A stretch of 40,415 bases of DNA, from IMG/VR virus record IMGVR_UViG_3300042691_010331, positions 1-40,415 of that record. One strand, given 5' to 3'. The stretch comes from a virus. Below, piece by piece: positions 29,877-37,271 of this stretch (the first letter of the stretch is position 1; each line of letters begins with the position of its first letter). Position numbers and translations under genes: made by a program. Under the pieces are notes generated by a model. It was not told where the DNA came from, searched no databases, and saw nothing but the letters and a program-made list of their open reading frames with translations.

Positions 29877-30064
29877 TTTTTTTCCTCTATATATCCACAA
29901 TCTTCAGTCCTAAATTTAGCCAACATAATTGGTGGATGGGGTGTTTTTAGTGAATTTGTAGACCATCTAACAGCATTGTTGAACTCCTCTTCTGTTAGAT
30001 TTCTATCACATGTAATATTACCACACGGTGTATCACACCAGGATCTGTCTTTATAACAAATCAT
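29873..30064 (-). CDS. Cysteine-rich small phage protein
   Basis: The product is 63 residues with five cysteines: C3, C10, C14, C19 and C56, in the pattern CYKDRSWC-x3-C-x4-C-x2-NLTEEEF. Small proteins opening with CYKDxTFC are common in phages and bacteria and probably bind a metal, but their role is unknown. It overlaps both neighbours by four bases. Confidence 0.65.
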   Translation of the reverse strand: MICYKDRSWCDTPCGNITCDRNLTEEEFNNAVRWSTNSLKTPHPPIMLAKFRTEDCGYIEEKK

Positions 30065-30249
30065 GCTTGTTCCTTTAATAATTCAGGGAGGACATAAACG
30101 TAGCCATCCCAATTTTCCACACCATATGCTTCGAGTGTTTTTAAATTATGCTCTGCACTTATTAGTCTATTGTACTCTTCTCTAGAAATGGTAACATAAT
30201 CATCAGACATATAGTCCCATTCGTCTGTAGTTGTCTCACATTTAAACAT
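30061..30249 (-). CDS. Small acidic unknown protein
   Basis: The product is 62 residues from the ATG at 30249, which has AAAGGA eight bases upstream (an ATG three codons earlier is too close to it). The segment VTISREEYNRLISAEHNLKTLEAYGVENWDGY is a helix pair typical of small phage proteins with an SREEY start. No function known. Confidence 0.6.
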   Translation of the reverse strand: MFKCETTTDEWDYMSDDYVTISREEYNRLISAEHNLKTLEAYGVENWDGYVYVLPELLKEQA

Positions 30250-30610
30250 TTTTAACATCCTTTAACTTAGGCATCCACCATTTTTTATGTTGGTTATAGT
30301 ATAACCTCATTGCAGTATACATCTCAGTTGAGTACCTATGCTGAAACCATGCCCATGTTCCTTCATTAACATTTGTCATAGCATCATCTGAATAGTAGAA
30401 ATTAGTAATGCTATCATATAAATCAAGTAGTAGAACGTGTCTATCCGCGTGAAAATACTCTGAAAGAATCCATTGAAACTGCCACCAGCTAGGATCTATC
30501 ATTAAATCGTAAACATCATTAATAAAGTAATCTAATATACGACATTTTTGTTCAGCCCAAACAAAAACCGGTTTTACTGGAGATTGCCACAATTCTTCAT
30601 TCTTCATCAT
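30242..30610 (-). CDS. Unknown tryptophan-rich protein
   Basis: The product is about 122 residues from the ATG at 30610, five bases after GAGGA (TTG and further ATG codons lie nearby, so the start is uncertain by one codon). Aromatic residues are unusually frequent (PSWWQFQWILSEYFHADRH, GTWAWFQHRYS, KKWWMPK). No signal peptide or membrane helix. No family recognised. Confidence 0.55.
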   Translation of the reverse strand: MMKNEELWQSPVKPVFVWAEQKCRILDYFINDVYDLMIDPSWWQFQWILSEYFHADRHVLLLDLYDSITNFYYSDDAMTNVNEGTWAWFQHRYSTEMYTAMRLYYNQHKKWWMPKLKDVKNV

Positions 30611-30758
30611 CAAATTCCTCAACTAAATATTCAAATTTTTCATCAATCTTATCAGAAAATCTATCCACTATATCTGTAGACGTTATTTCTAATAACTCTA
30701 GTAAATCAACTTCAGGACATTCCTCAAGTTTTTCTTTTAAATCCTTATAAGTTAACAT
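30597..30758 (-). CDS. 53-residue acidic protein
   Basis: The short frame begins MLTYKDLKEKLEE, continues LLELLEITSTDIVDRFSDKIDEKFEYL and ends in acidic EEFDDEE. The pattern (LTYKDL, then LLELLEI, then VDRFxDKI) is familiar from small proteins of T7-like phages near PhoH and nuclease genes. It overlaps phoH by 14 bases and the next gene by 14. Function unknown. Confidence 0.75.
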   Translation of the reverse strand: MLTYKDLKEKLEECPEVDLLELLEITSTDIVDRFSDKIDEKFEYLVEEFDDEE

Positions 30759-31404
30759 TGCTCTCTGCTATAATAAATTCCTTAACCAACTTACTTCTAA
30801 CAATGTCGTCAGAAGTAAACTCGATAAAACAAACACTATTCATGCATCTTAGCACATTTAGAAACCGATGTAAACCACTATTTTTCTCATCGGCTTGTTT
30901 AAAATCACCACAGAATACTATTTTAGTTTTATCTCCAACTCGGGTTATAACAGAATACAGTTCGTGATATGTTAAGTTCTGCACTTCATCTACAATAATG
31001 ATGCTATTGTCAAAGGTTAAACCGCGTATAAAACTTGTTACAAGAAACTCAAGCTTTCCTTGCTCCTTTAATCTTGTGTACACATCTTTCTGTGGAAACA
31101 GAGAAGAAACTAAATCATTATAAGGAAGCTCATAAATTTCTGTTTTCTCTGTTATATCCCCTGGAAGATGTCCTATGTCTCTTGTTGAGACAGCACTTCT
31201 AACAATAATCAATTTCTTGTTCCTGCTGTGAAGCACTTCTTCAATTGCTTTATACAAGCTTATGAATGTCTTTCCTGTTCCAGCAAATCCGTGGAGGACA
31301 AAGATTTGATGTTTACCCCAATGGTGAAACAGAAGGGATTGATTCGACGTTATAGGGGAAATGCTTAGTAAATCGGCTTTGTCTACTTTTAATTTATTTG
31401 TCAT
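30745..31404 (-). CDS. phoH: PhoH-like ATPase
   Basis: The 219-residue P-loop ATPase has Walker A GFAGTGKT at residues 39-46 and Walker B SIIIVDEVQN around 134-143, followed by the arginine/aspartate patterns of the PhoH core (KIVFCGDFKQAD). PhoH-like genes are common in marine phages; the function is uncertain, with RNA helicase or RNase-associated roles proposed. It overlaps the metallophosphoesterase by 11 bases. Confidence 0.9.
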   Translation of the reverse strand: MTNKLKVDKADLLSISPITSNQSLLFHHWGKHQIFVLHGFAGTGKTFISLYKAIEEVLHSRNKKLIIVRSAVSTRDIGHLPGDITEKTEIYELPYNDLVSSLFPQKDVYTRLKEQGKLEFLVTSFIRGLTFDNSIIIVDEVQNLTYHELYSVITRVGDKTKIVFCGDFKQADEKNSGLHRFLNVLRCMNSVCFIEFTSDDIVRSKLVKEFIIAESNVNL

Positions 31405-32158
31405 AGTTCTTTTTTAAATACTTGAGTGAAACAAACATTTCATCAAACTCCCCATCACTAACTTCATTAAGCATTATAATACCGCGCCAATGATTATTGG
31501 ATTGAGCATCTAAATAGTTCTCGTCATGCTCATAACAACTACCACAGATGATTGACGTAAGACGTTTTCCATCTGCGCGTTTGCTATATGCAACATCCCT
31601 TCCTTGTTGATGACCGACTACAACACTTTGATGACGTTGTGTTAGCAAACCTCTTGCGGTTGTTATTGGCCTACCCATTACACCAGATGTAATGTAGTGA
31701 CAATAAACAACTCCATCTATAATGATGGGTTGTAGGAATGGTATAACTTCCCAATTATAAGAGCTATATTCTAAATCAGAAACAGAGATTAACCCATCTA
31801 ATTTCCTGTCTAAATCTATTGCTCTGCTTATTCTATGCTCATGATTACCTAGTGTTAAAACTAGTCTAGGATTCCATCGCTTCTTTCTATTGGCTTCGAT
31901 TCTCACTTGTTCTTTTAGAATAGGAACCATAAGCTTTGTCATAGCCTCTTTAGCTGCTTCTACATCTGCTCTGTATGTTCTACCTTCAAAGGACTTTTTA
32001 CCAACATCATATTGAGAGAGGGATGGCATATCAGCAAAATCACCTAAACAAACTATAACATCAGGTTTATGCTTTACTGCATACCTCCCTATGCAACTAA
32101 GAAATGAAAAATCATTCCCAGGTTTTGCCTGGGCATCAGGTATAATTAAGTGTTTCAT
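31394..32158 (-). CDS. Calcineurin-like metallophosphoesterase
   Basis: The 254-residue protein has the metal-site motifs of the family: D8 (PDAQ), GD at 39-40 (CLGDFAD), GNHEH at 104-108, then CHYITSG and VVGHQQGRD in the second half. Phage members may act on nucleic acid or nucleotide phosphates. Place in the replication arm, between exonuclease/HNH genes and phoH, supports DNA-related work. It starts with an ATGA overlap. Confidence 0.88.
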   Translation of the reverse strand: MKHLIIPDAQAKPGNDFSFLSCIGRYAVKHKPDVIVCLGDFADMPSLSQYDVGKKSFEGRTYRADVEAAKEAMTKLMVPILKEQVRIEANRKKRWNPRLVLTLGNHEHRISRAIDLDRKLDGLISVSDLEYSSYNWEVIPFLQPIIIDGVVYCHYITSGVMGRPITTARGLLTQRHQSVVVGHQQGRDVAYSKRADGKRLTSIICGSCYEHDENYLDAQSNNHWRGIIMLNEVSDGEFDEMFVSLKYLKKNYDK

Positions 32159-32340
32159 AATATTTTAGTTAATTTTATCCACTCGGCTTTAGAATAGGGA
32201 GTTACTTTAGCTATTTCTTGTGCGATAAACGGGATGTCTTTACCATAGGAAACACGAGCATATCCATCAATAGTATGGACAATGTAAAGTGACATCATAT
32301 CATAGTCGTCTTGATTGTTCTTCAACTGTTTTACTGTCAT
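32155..32340 (-). CDS. Small unknown protein
   Basis: The product is 61 residues from the ATG at 32340, five bases after AAGGA (frames upstream would overlap the HNH gene more). Helical, basic C-terminus (YSKAEWIKLTKIL). Overlaps the HNH gene by 41 bases and the metallophosphoesterase by four. No family recognised. Confidence 0.55.
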   Translation of the reverse strand: MTVKQLKNNQDDYDMMSLYIVHTIDGYARVSYGKDIPFIAQEIAKVTPYSKAEWIKLTKIL

Positions 32341-32665
32341 GGCAATCCTTGCATAATACCTGAAATCCATCTTTAGAACAGAACATTCTACTTATGTACT
32401 CATCCCATGATGTAAACCCAGTGTTTACATCCACTACCGGAATTATGTGGTCAACACACACTTGGCTACTAGGATATTCTTTCTTACAACAATTGCATTT
32501 ATAATGAAAACTCATCCTATTGGTGAGTTTATTTAATTTCTTCCCTGTCCTAGCAGATTTTAATACATCATTCCTTGGTGGCCACCGTAATGTACCTTTT
32601 CTTAGCAGAGAAATCACCCATTGCTTAAACTTGGCGGGTGTCCAACTCGGTATTGGGGATAGCAT
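32300..32665 (-). CDS. HNH endonuclease
   Basis: The 121-residue protein has a zinc-supported HNH site: C57-x2-C60, the VDHIIPVVD histidine pair (D72-H73), the FTSWDEYISRMFC segment, and C105-x2-C108-H109 (FQVLCKDCHDSKT). The pattern is that of the small free-standing HNH enzymes of T7-like phages. It could be a homing endonuclease or a DNA-processing nuclease. AGGA six bases before the ATG supports the start. Confidence 0.9.
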   Translation of the reverse strand: MLSPIPSWTPAKFKQWVISLLRKGTLRWPPRNDVLKSARTGKKLNKLTNRMSFHYKCNCCKKEYPSSQVCVDHIIPVVDVNTGFTSWDEYISRMFCSKDGFQVLCKDCHDSKTVEEQSRRL

Positions 32666-32846
32666 CTAATTCCTTTAGTTTATTACCAATAATAAGTAAA
32701 TCTTCTGAATTATAATATGTGAAATCATCTGGAACAAACCACCAGCCTTCTTCATCTTTGTCTATTTGTCCTATGTATTTATCGTTCTCAAGTGACAAAT
32801 CACTTACATTATATTGATGTAAACTTGTTTGATTAAATACTATCAT
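32625..32846 (-). CDS. Small acidic unknown protein
   Basis: The product is 73 residues from the ATG at 32846, which overlaps the stop of the preceding gene (ATGA). It contains the strand segment GWWFVPDDFTYYNSEDLLIIGNKLKELD. Acidic overall. It overlaps the HNH gene by 41 bases. No family recognised. Confidence 0.6.
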   Translation of the reverse strand: MIVFNQTSLHQYNVSDLSLENDKYIGQIDKDEEGWWFVPDDFTYYNSEDLLIIGNKLKELDAIPNTELDTRQV

Positions 32847-33019
32847 GCTAGTGCTTCCATAAAAAGAGTTATTGCCTGTAATTCTTCTAGGCTTGTGCCT
32901 AGCGGGCATCTGTGGTAGTAAAACCATTTGTCTACAGCTAAGTAGATTTTACCTATATGCATATCGTCACCCATGACACTATACTCGTTATGGTATAGTT
33001 TTTTGAATGTTACAATCAT
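32843..33019 (-). CDS. 58-residue unknown protein
   Basis: The short frame begins MIVTFKKLYHNEYSVMGDD and continues IGKIYLAVDKWFYYHRCPLGT, then a helix EELQAITLFMEALA. AAGGA lies about ten bases before the ATG. It overlaps the exonuclease 3' end by 32 bases and the next gene by four, the usual spacing in this arm. Not related by eye to the 58-residue zinc-ribbon pair. Function unknown. Confidence 0.65.
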   Translation of the reverse strand: MIVTFKKLYHNEYSVMGDDMHIGKIYLAVDKWFYYHRCPLGTSLEELQAITLFMEALA

Positions 33020-33743
33020 TTATTTCTTTCCTTATTGAATATGTGATACCATAACTACGCCAAATCCACAGTAAATCGAGGTTTCTAAAGAAGCGCTCTA
33101 TATTGCAACACCTGTTTTCTTCATCGTGTTCTAAACTACTTGTGTAGAAATAATTAACAATGTCGTACATATCTTGCTCTGTATGAGCATCTTGCAAATA
33201 GAAAGCTGCTTTCTTAGCCCCAATTCCCTCTACCCCTACAATATTATCAGACGTATCTCCTGTTAACATTTGTGTGAAGAAGTTTCTAAATCCTGTCTCC
33301 TCATCTATGTGAAGAAACTCTTCTTGCCTTATGATTTGTCCTTTCCTAACTATTGGCCATCTATAATGTTTTCCTGGTATTTGTAAGAGGTCTTTATCAA
33401 TTCCTACAATGATTGTGTCTTTTGTTTGTTCACAACCACAGGCATCATCTGCTTCGTACCCATCACAAGGAATTGCTTTCCATTTATCTATTAAATGGAG
33501 CCGTAAATCTTCTCTATACTTTGGGTCTTGTTTACCTTTCCTATTAGCTTTGTATGTACGATCAATTTCTTTTCTGAAGTTATTTCCAGCAGAAACAAAG
33601 AGAGAAAATGTGGTACATCCAACAGAAGTTAAGAGCCTGTCTATTTGTTTGTCCAATGTGTATTTAGCAATGGCTAGTGTATCATTTTCACAAACTAATG
33701 CTGAATTATAAATTGGTGTATCTGAATCAACTAATGCGTGCAT
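32988..33743 (-). CDS. 5'-3' exonuclease (FEN-like, gp6-type)
   Basis: The 251-residue nuclease has the flap-endonuclease motifs: D7 (VDSDTP), RTYKANRKGKQD (62-73), EADDACG (97-103), GIDKDLLQIPG (114-124) and the helix-hairpin-helix GDTSDNIVGVEGIGAKKAA (162-180). It would degrade host DNA and remove RNA primers, as T7 gp6 does. The ATG has no ribosome site; instead the upstream 87-base gap can fold into a hairpin or pseudoknot ending beside the start. Confidence 0.9.
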   Translation of the reverse strand: MHALVDSDTPIYNSALVCENDTLAIAKYTLDKQIDRLLTSVGCTTFSLFVSAGNNFRKEIDRTYKANRKGKQDPKYREDLRLHLIDKWKAIPCDGYEADDACGCEQTKDTIIVGIDKDLLQIPGKHYRWPIVRKGQIIRQEEFLHIDEETGFRNFFTQMLTGDTSDNIVGVEGIGAKKAAFYLQDAHTEQDMYDIVNYFYTSSLEHDEENRCCNIERFFRNLDLLWIWRSYGITYSIRKEINDCNIQKTIP

Positions 33744-33830
33744 AATTTAATGGGATGTAATTTTAGAGTATGAAAAAGGAGAACGCAAAGATGTAAATTA
33801 CACCCCATCTTCGTTCAGAATTTAATCATG
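33744..33830 (-). promoter_or_regulatory. Structured intergenic RNA before the exonuclease gene
   Basis: On the - strand RNA, GAACGAAGATG (33816-33806) pairs with CATCTTTGCGTTC (33793-33781) and is followed by TCCTTTTT. The loop GGGTGTAATTT (within 33806-33795) can pair with AAATTACATCCC (33763-33752), which lies ten bases before the exonuclease start codon. The two pairings are either a pseudoknot or alternatives. A terminator/attenuator or a translational switch would fit. Confidence 0.45.
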
Positions 33831-33992
33831 TTAGAATACCTCCCGTAATTCACCTTCTTTAACATAGAAGGTGGCGTTATCTATCTTTATCTCATACTCA
33901 ATCTGAGTATCTTCATCTAGGAATACAGAAACAACTTTTCCTGTTAGGGCTACAGTGTCGCCTATCTGAAATTTATTTAATGTCCGGTTCAT
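33831..33992 (-). CDS. 53-residue unknown beta-rich protein
   Basis: The short frame begins MNRTLNKFQIGDTVALTGKV and looks like a small SH3-like or OB-like barrel: QIGDTVALTGKVVSVFLDED, then EYEIKIDNATFYVKEGELREVF. GAGGA lies five bases before the ATG. It follows the SSB gene after 21 bases. Function unknown; a nucleic-acid-binding barrel is possible. Confidence 0.65.
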   Translation of the reverse strand: MNRTLNKFQIGDTVALTGKVVSVFLDEDTQIEYEIKIDNATFYVKEGELREVF

Positions 33993-34013
33993 AATATTCC
34001 TCTAGTTTCATTT

Positions 34014-34523
34014 TTATAATGGTATGTCGTCCATTATTGATGAAATATCGTTAGATATTTCCTGTTTTTCATCTAAAACCCAAGCTGTAAATTGTGCTGC
34101 CAAGTTCATAACTTCAAATTGGTCTGCAGATTTCTTACCCTGTAGTTCCAGTAGTTTTAACGCATTTGTTAAACTACTCTGACGAACAATTACCTTCTGC
34201 CTTACGGCACGTTCTTCCCTATCTTCCCATCTACCATCATCATAAGTTTTCTTAGCTGCTGGTGTGGCATCTTTTCTAATACCTTTAACATTCCAATACT
34301 CACCTTCTTTTTCTTTAGTGATAACAATGTTATCCCCTGGAGACAATTCTGCGAGAGCATTCTTTAATGCTGCATTATATTTTAATGCATTGCTGTGAAA
34401 CACTTGTTTCTGTTCACCCTTATCAGAATTGTATACAAGAACAGCACCTTTATATGTGCTTCCATCTTGTTTTTCAATTGTTTCATTCTGTTTAACACTA
34501 ACCACTATTCCTTTAATTTCCAT
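34014..34523 (-). CDS. Single-stranded DNA-binding protein
   Basis: The 169-residue protein has an OB-fold-like N-terminal domain (EIKGIVVSVKQNETIEKQDGSTYKGAVLVY, GDNIVITKEKEGEYWNVKGI; residues 2-84). A charged linker, a helical segment (QSSLTNALKLLELQG) and an acidic tail ending SSIMDDIPL follow. The DDIP-type tail is the usual docking tip of phage and bacterial SSBs for replication partners. It overlaps the polymerase palm gene by 11 bases. Confidence 0.8.
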   Translation of the reverse strand: MEIKGIVVSVKQNETIEKQDGSTYKGAVLVYNSDKGEQKQVFHSNALKYNAALKNALAELSPGDNIVITKEKEGEYWNVKGIRKDATPAAKKTYDDGRWEDREERAVRQKVIVRQSSLTNALKLLELQGKKSADQFEVMNLAAQFTAWVLDEKQEISNDISSIMDDIPL

Positions 34524-35223
34524 ATTTAATTTCCTTTAAATTATACATATCATCACCAACACTTATTTCAATGTTTATTTTTAAATCAAATTTGACATTG
34601 AAAATATTATTGATATTGCTCGGTAAGTCAATAAATACATTATTACATAAATCGACGCACTTGTCAACGTCCCTCGTATCAATATCGAAAACAATACTAT
34701 CATGCACAGTGCTAACCAAACAGCCTCTAATAGAAGCATTCTGCCACCTCCTAAATAAACTACACCTTGCTATGGATACAATGTCTGCTCCATAGCCTTG
34801 CACGGGGTAATTTTTTATCTGGGTTAATGGTAGTTTACTACCACTCACCCTATCCCATTTATACATTCTACCAAAGGGAGAGACATACATCCCTGTTTTT
34901 AATACTTCATTTGCTATTTGATTGTGCCATCTAGCAATGCCTACATATTTTTCATAATACTTATCTATCACCTTTTTCCAATAGTTCTCACTGCGAGAGA
35001 TAAATGTAAAATCAGGGTCATTAGCGAATGAATACTCTAGTGCCCCATACAATAATTTAAATTTAAATATCTTGGCTGTTATCCTGTCCGGCAAGCCAAA
35101 CTTAGCTTGATTATCTGAATGTATATCAGCACCATTATTTAACTCATTATATAACACAGGGTCTTTTGATAAGAATGCAGCGCATACTACTTCTAAACCC
35201 TTTACGTCAATATTCACTATCAT
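34513..35223 (-). CDS. DNA polymerase family A, palm/fingers subunit
   Basis: The product has 236 residues from the ATG at 35223. It begins right at motif A: NIDVKGLEVVCAAFLS, with catalytic D6 and E11. Motif B is RITAKIFKFKLLYG (R47, K51, F55, Y59; exact family spacing). The motif C site is H174-D175-S176 (TVHDSIVFD), with S where E. coli Pol I has E. YPVQGYGADIVSIA lies between. It is only the C-terminal third of a T7-type polymerase and needs the thumb part from the upstream gene. A TTG six codons upstream is an alternative start. Confidence 0.9.
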   Translation of the reverse strand: MIVNIDVKGLEVVCAAFLSKDPVLYNELNNGADIHSDNQAKFGLPDRITAKIFKFKLLYGALEYSFANDPDFTFISRSENYWKKVIDKYYEKYVGIARWHNQIANEVLKTGMYVSPFGRMYKWDRVSGSKLPLTQIKNYPVQGYGADIVSIARCSLFRRWQNASIRGCLVSTVHDSIVFDIDTRDVDKCVDLCNNVFIDLPSNINNIFNVKFDLKINIEISVGDDMYNLKEIKYGN

Positions 35224-35365
35224 TTTCGTCTTTATGACCAAACCATTCTGTGGCTTCTCCAGATTCTATGTAACAACCTAGAGGATTAATATCACAATTG
35301 GGGTATGCCGGGCATCCTAAATGCGTTGGTTTGTAATTATTTTCAAAATAAACTACATCATCCAT
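35207..35365 (-). CDS. 52-residue insert protein between polymerase parts
   Basis: The product starts at an ATG overlapping the stop of the polymerase thumb gene (TATGGATGA), eight bases after GGAG, and overlaps the palm gene by 17. It is acidic, with three cysteines (HLGCPAYPNCDINPLGCYIESG). It sits exactly where the chain of a normal polymerase would continue from the thumb into motif A. It could be a metal-binding linker partner or an unrelated small protein inserted into the gene. Confidence 0.65.
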   Translation of the reverse strand: MDDVVYFENNYKPTHLGCPAYPNCDINPLGCYIESGEATEWFGHKDENDSEY

Positions 35366-36056
35366 ATCTTGTCTCCATATATTTTTTTGTTTGTTTATCA
35401 GCATTCTGCCCATTCGGTTTGCTGCTAGATAATCTTCCTGTTATAGCCACACATTGATTATAACTTGGATATAACATATTATGTTCCCAATTCATTTTCT
35501 CAATCAGTTTAGCATATCCTTCCAGGTAAGTGCCTCTTAATTTCTCAAGTTTATTATATTCCAATAGAAGCTTTATGATTTCCTTCCCCTTTCCTTTAGC
35601 TTTTAAACTACGTAGAACAGGCTCATTTACTTCCCATAAGCTATGTTCAGAGTGTGTACCATCTTCTATTCTTTTCTTTGACTTAGCTGTTTCTGTTCTA
35701 GGTAGTGGATCAACCAATCTGTTGTAGTAATGGGACAATGTTTTTTTCTTAAACTTAACTTCACCTTTTCTATTCCCTGTTTTATAATGACCGACTGGCA
35801 CATAAATATCTTCTGTAATAACACCACCATATAAAATGGCACTAACATCATCGTTAGAACTAAGATTAACATTACTGTTACCAACAAGTAAATAAATGTT
35901 ACATAAAATGCTGTCAATATCTTCAGATAGTTTCTTAGCATGTTCTAATGCCTTTTCTGTATTAAAATAAATACCACTACGTTCCATCTCCAACAAGCAT
36001 AACAAATCATAACATTGTATTTTAAATAGTTTGTATAAATTCTCAGAATGAGTCAT
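35358..36056 (-). CDS. DNA polymerase family A, thumb subunit
   Basis: The 232-residue product corresponds to the segment between the exonuclease and motif A of T7-type polymerases. It opens with LLCLLEMERSGIYFNTEKA (start of the thumb) and has KGKGKEIIKLLLEYNKLEKLRGTYLEGY. It ends with the DNA-contact motif ITGRLSSSKPNGQN (about residues 205-218), then METRYG and a stop. The rest of the polymerase is encoded downstream after a small insert gene. No strong ribosome site precedes the ATG. Confidence 0.88.
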   Translation of the reverse strand: MTHSENLYKLFKIQCYDLLCLLEMERSGIYFNTEKALEHAKKLSEDIDSILCNIYLLVGNSNVNLSSNDDVSAILYGGVITEDIYVPVGHYKTGNRKGEVKFKKKTLSHYYNRLVDPLPRTETAKSKKRIEDGTHSEHSLWEVNEPVLRSLKAKGKGKEIIKLLLEYNKLEKLRGTYLEGYAKLIEKMNWEHNMLYPSYNQCVAITGRLSSSKPNGQNADKQTKKYMETRYG

Positions 36057-36068
36057 AGTCTGTAATTT

Positions 36069-36422
36069 TCATTCTATAACCATCTCATTTATTTTATAAT
36101 CATATAAGTCTTTTATATCATGTTGATCTTTTAAATCTTCTACAAACACTTCAGCATCTTCTTTTAGATAGAATATTCTTATTAAATCCCATTCACCTAA
36201 ACAACAATAACTACTAAATACACAATAAACTTTCATATTTTCCATATTCCTTTTGATTAACATTTTTAAATCATCATCATGAATTAATATTTGAGCTGTG
36301 TGATCGTTACCTATACCTATAATAACACTATACCACTCATCTGAACATAGTTCTATTCGAGTAGGGGCATAATGCACCCTCTCTTGTTTTAGAATCATGT
36401 ATAATAGTTTCTCACTTTTCAT
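36069..36422 (-). CDS. 118-residue insert protein between exonuclease and polymerase
   Basis: This product (from the ATG at 36422) has a beta-rich centre (ELCSDEWYSVIIGIG, AQILIHDDDLKMLI, MKVYCVFSSYCCLGEWDLIRIFY) and a helical acidic end (LKEDAEVFVEDLKDQHD). Such SYCGLGEWD-type accessory proteins occur as separate genes in phages. No endonuclease motif is visible, so it is not an obvious homing element. It separates the proofreading gene from the polymerase thumb gene. Confidence 0.65.
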   Translation of the reverse strand: MKSEKLLYMILKQERVHYAPTRIELCSDEWYSVIIGIGNDHTAQILIHDDDLKMLIKRNMENMKVYCVFSSYCCLGEWDLIRIFYLKEDAEVFVEDLKDQHDIKDLYDYKINEMVIE

Positions 36423-36429
36423 GCTATTC

Positions 36430-36939
36430 TTAGAATACTCCAAATTGTTTGGCTTGTTCTTTAAATACACTTTCCGTTCCTATCAAATCATAGTCAAGGT
36501 AGTCCTTGACTATGTGCTTAGGTATGTTCTCTGTGCTAATACCTTTATCCCAATATTCTGTTTTAACAACGTCTAATTTAACAGGATGCCCATACTTAAT
36601 TAGTGCATCATTCAAACTAGGATAGGGATTTCTCTGACACTCTACCATAAATTCAAATATCTGACAATCCCATATTCTTTTTTTAGCACTGTAGAACTCT
36701 GATAAATCTATTCCAACATTTAACAGCCAATGCAAATCAAACTTAATGTTAAACCCCACTAACAAATCACATTGATTTAATTGTGCTTGTGTATATTCTG
36801 CAAAATCCTGGTCAAGCCAGAACACCTCCGGTGTTTCATCCAGCCATTTTAAACCTATACAAACAAGTTTATTTGCCCTGTCTGCCCAATGGCCTTTGTT
36901 CGATGTGGTTGTTTCAACATCAATAGTTAGTATTTTCAT
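36430..36939 (-). CDS. 3'-5' proofreading exonuclease subunit of the DNA polymerase
   Basis: The 169-residue protein has the three DnaQ-type motifs: D7-x-E9 in TIDVETT, N64-x3-D68 in VGFNIKFDLHWL, and Y147-x3-D151 in DYLDYDLIGTESVF. It matches the N-terminal domain of T7-type family A polymerases but ends just after motif III. It would give proofreading when bound to the other polymerase polypeptides. It starts with ATGA overlap on a membrane micropeptide gene. Confidence 0.88.
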   Translation of the reverse strand: MKILTIDVETTTSNKGHWADRANKLVCIGLKWLDETPEVFWLDQDFAEYTQAQLNQCDLLVGFNIKFDLHWLLNVGIDLSEFYSAKKRIWDCQIFEFMVECQRNPYPSLNDALIKYGHPVKLDVVKTEYWDKGISTENIPKHIVKDYLDYDLIGTESVFKEQAKQFGVF

Positions 36940-37025
36940 ATATAACCAGCAAACGCTTCAGTGTTTGCTATCCAGAAAAACATAATAGCAAATAGAATAA
37001 TTAATAGTTTTGTTGTGTCATTCAT
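36936..37025 (-). CDS. 29-residue transmembrane micropeptide
   Basis: The frame begins MNDTTKLLIILFAIMFFWIA and ends with a signal-like AFAGYI. The single hydrophobic helix of about 16 residues resembles a membrane anchor or a secretion signal with an AFA cut site. The stop overlaps the exonuclease start by four bases (ATGA), like other gene pairs here. The ribosome site is weak. Function unknown. Confidence 0.5.
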   Translation of the reverse strand: MNDTTKLLIILFAIMFFWIANTEAFAGYI

Positions 37026-37036
37026 TTTCTAATAAC

Positions 37037-37258
37037 TCAATACTTATTATTTTTAAATTGTTCATTTAAATCTTTAACCGTATTATATAATAATAACAAA
37101 TCTTTTTCGAGTAATTGAACGCCACCAATATCAAAAGATGCCACAGAATTATTATTTGGCATTCCAATTTTTCCTATAATAATACCATCATATTCCATAA
37201 CATCTCGATATAAGTCATCTGATATTTCAATAGCCATTTTTCTCTGAGTAATCCCCAT
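37037..37258 (-). CDS. Unknown small protein
   Basis: The product is 73 residues from the ATG at 37258, six bases after GGAGAG. It has a strand-rich centre (YDGIIIGKIGM, SVASFDIGGVQL) and a helical end (EKDLLLLYNTVKDLNEQFKN). No domain recognised. Confidence 0.55.
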   Translation of the reverse strand: MGITQRKMAIEISDDLYRDVMEYDGIIIGKIGMPNNNSVASFDIGGVQLLEKDLLLLYNTVKDLNEQFKNNKY

Positions 37259-37271
37259 TACTCTCTCCATA

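Noticed and set aside
30758-30775. TGCTATAAT on the + strand as a third promoter copy
   Set aside because: No -35-like box 16-18 bases upstream, no conserved hairpin after it, and it would run antisense through the - strand genes. It is part of the phoH coding sequence.
34513-36939. Group I intron or intein as the cause of the polymerase breaks
   Set aside because: The gaps are filled by ordinary small frames with their own starts. No self-splicing intron core, no intein motifs, and no homing endonuclease motif is seen in the inserts.
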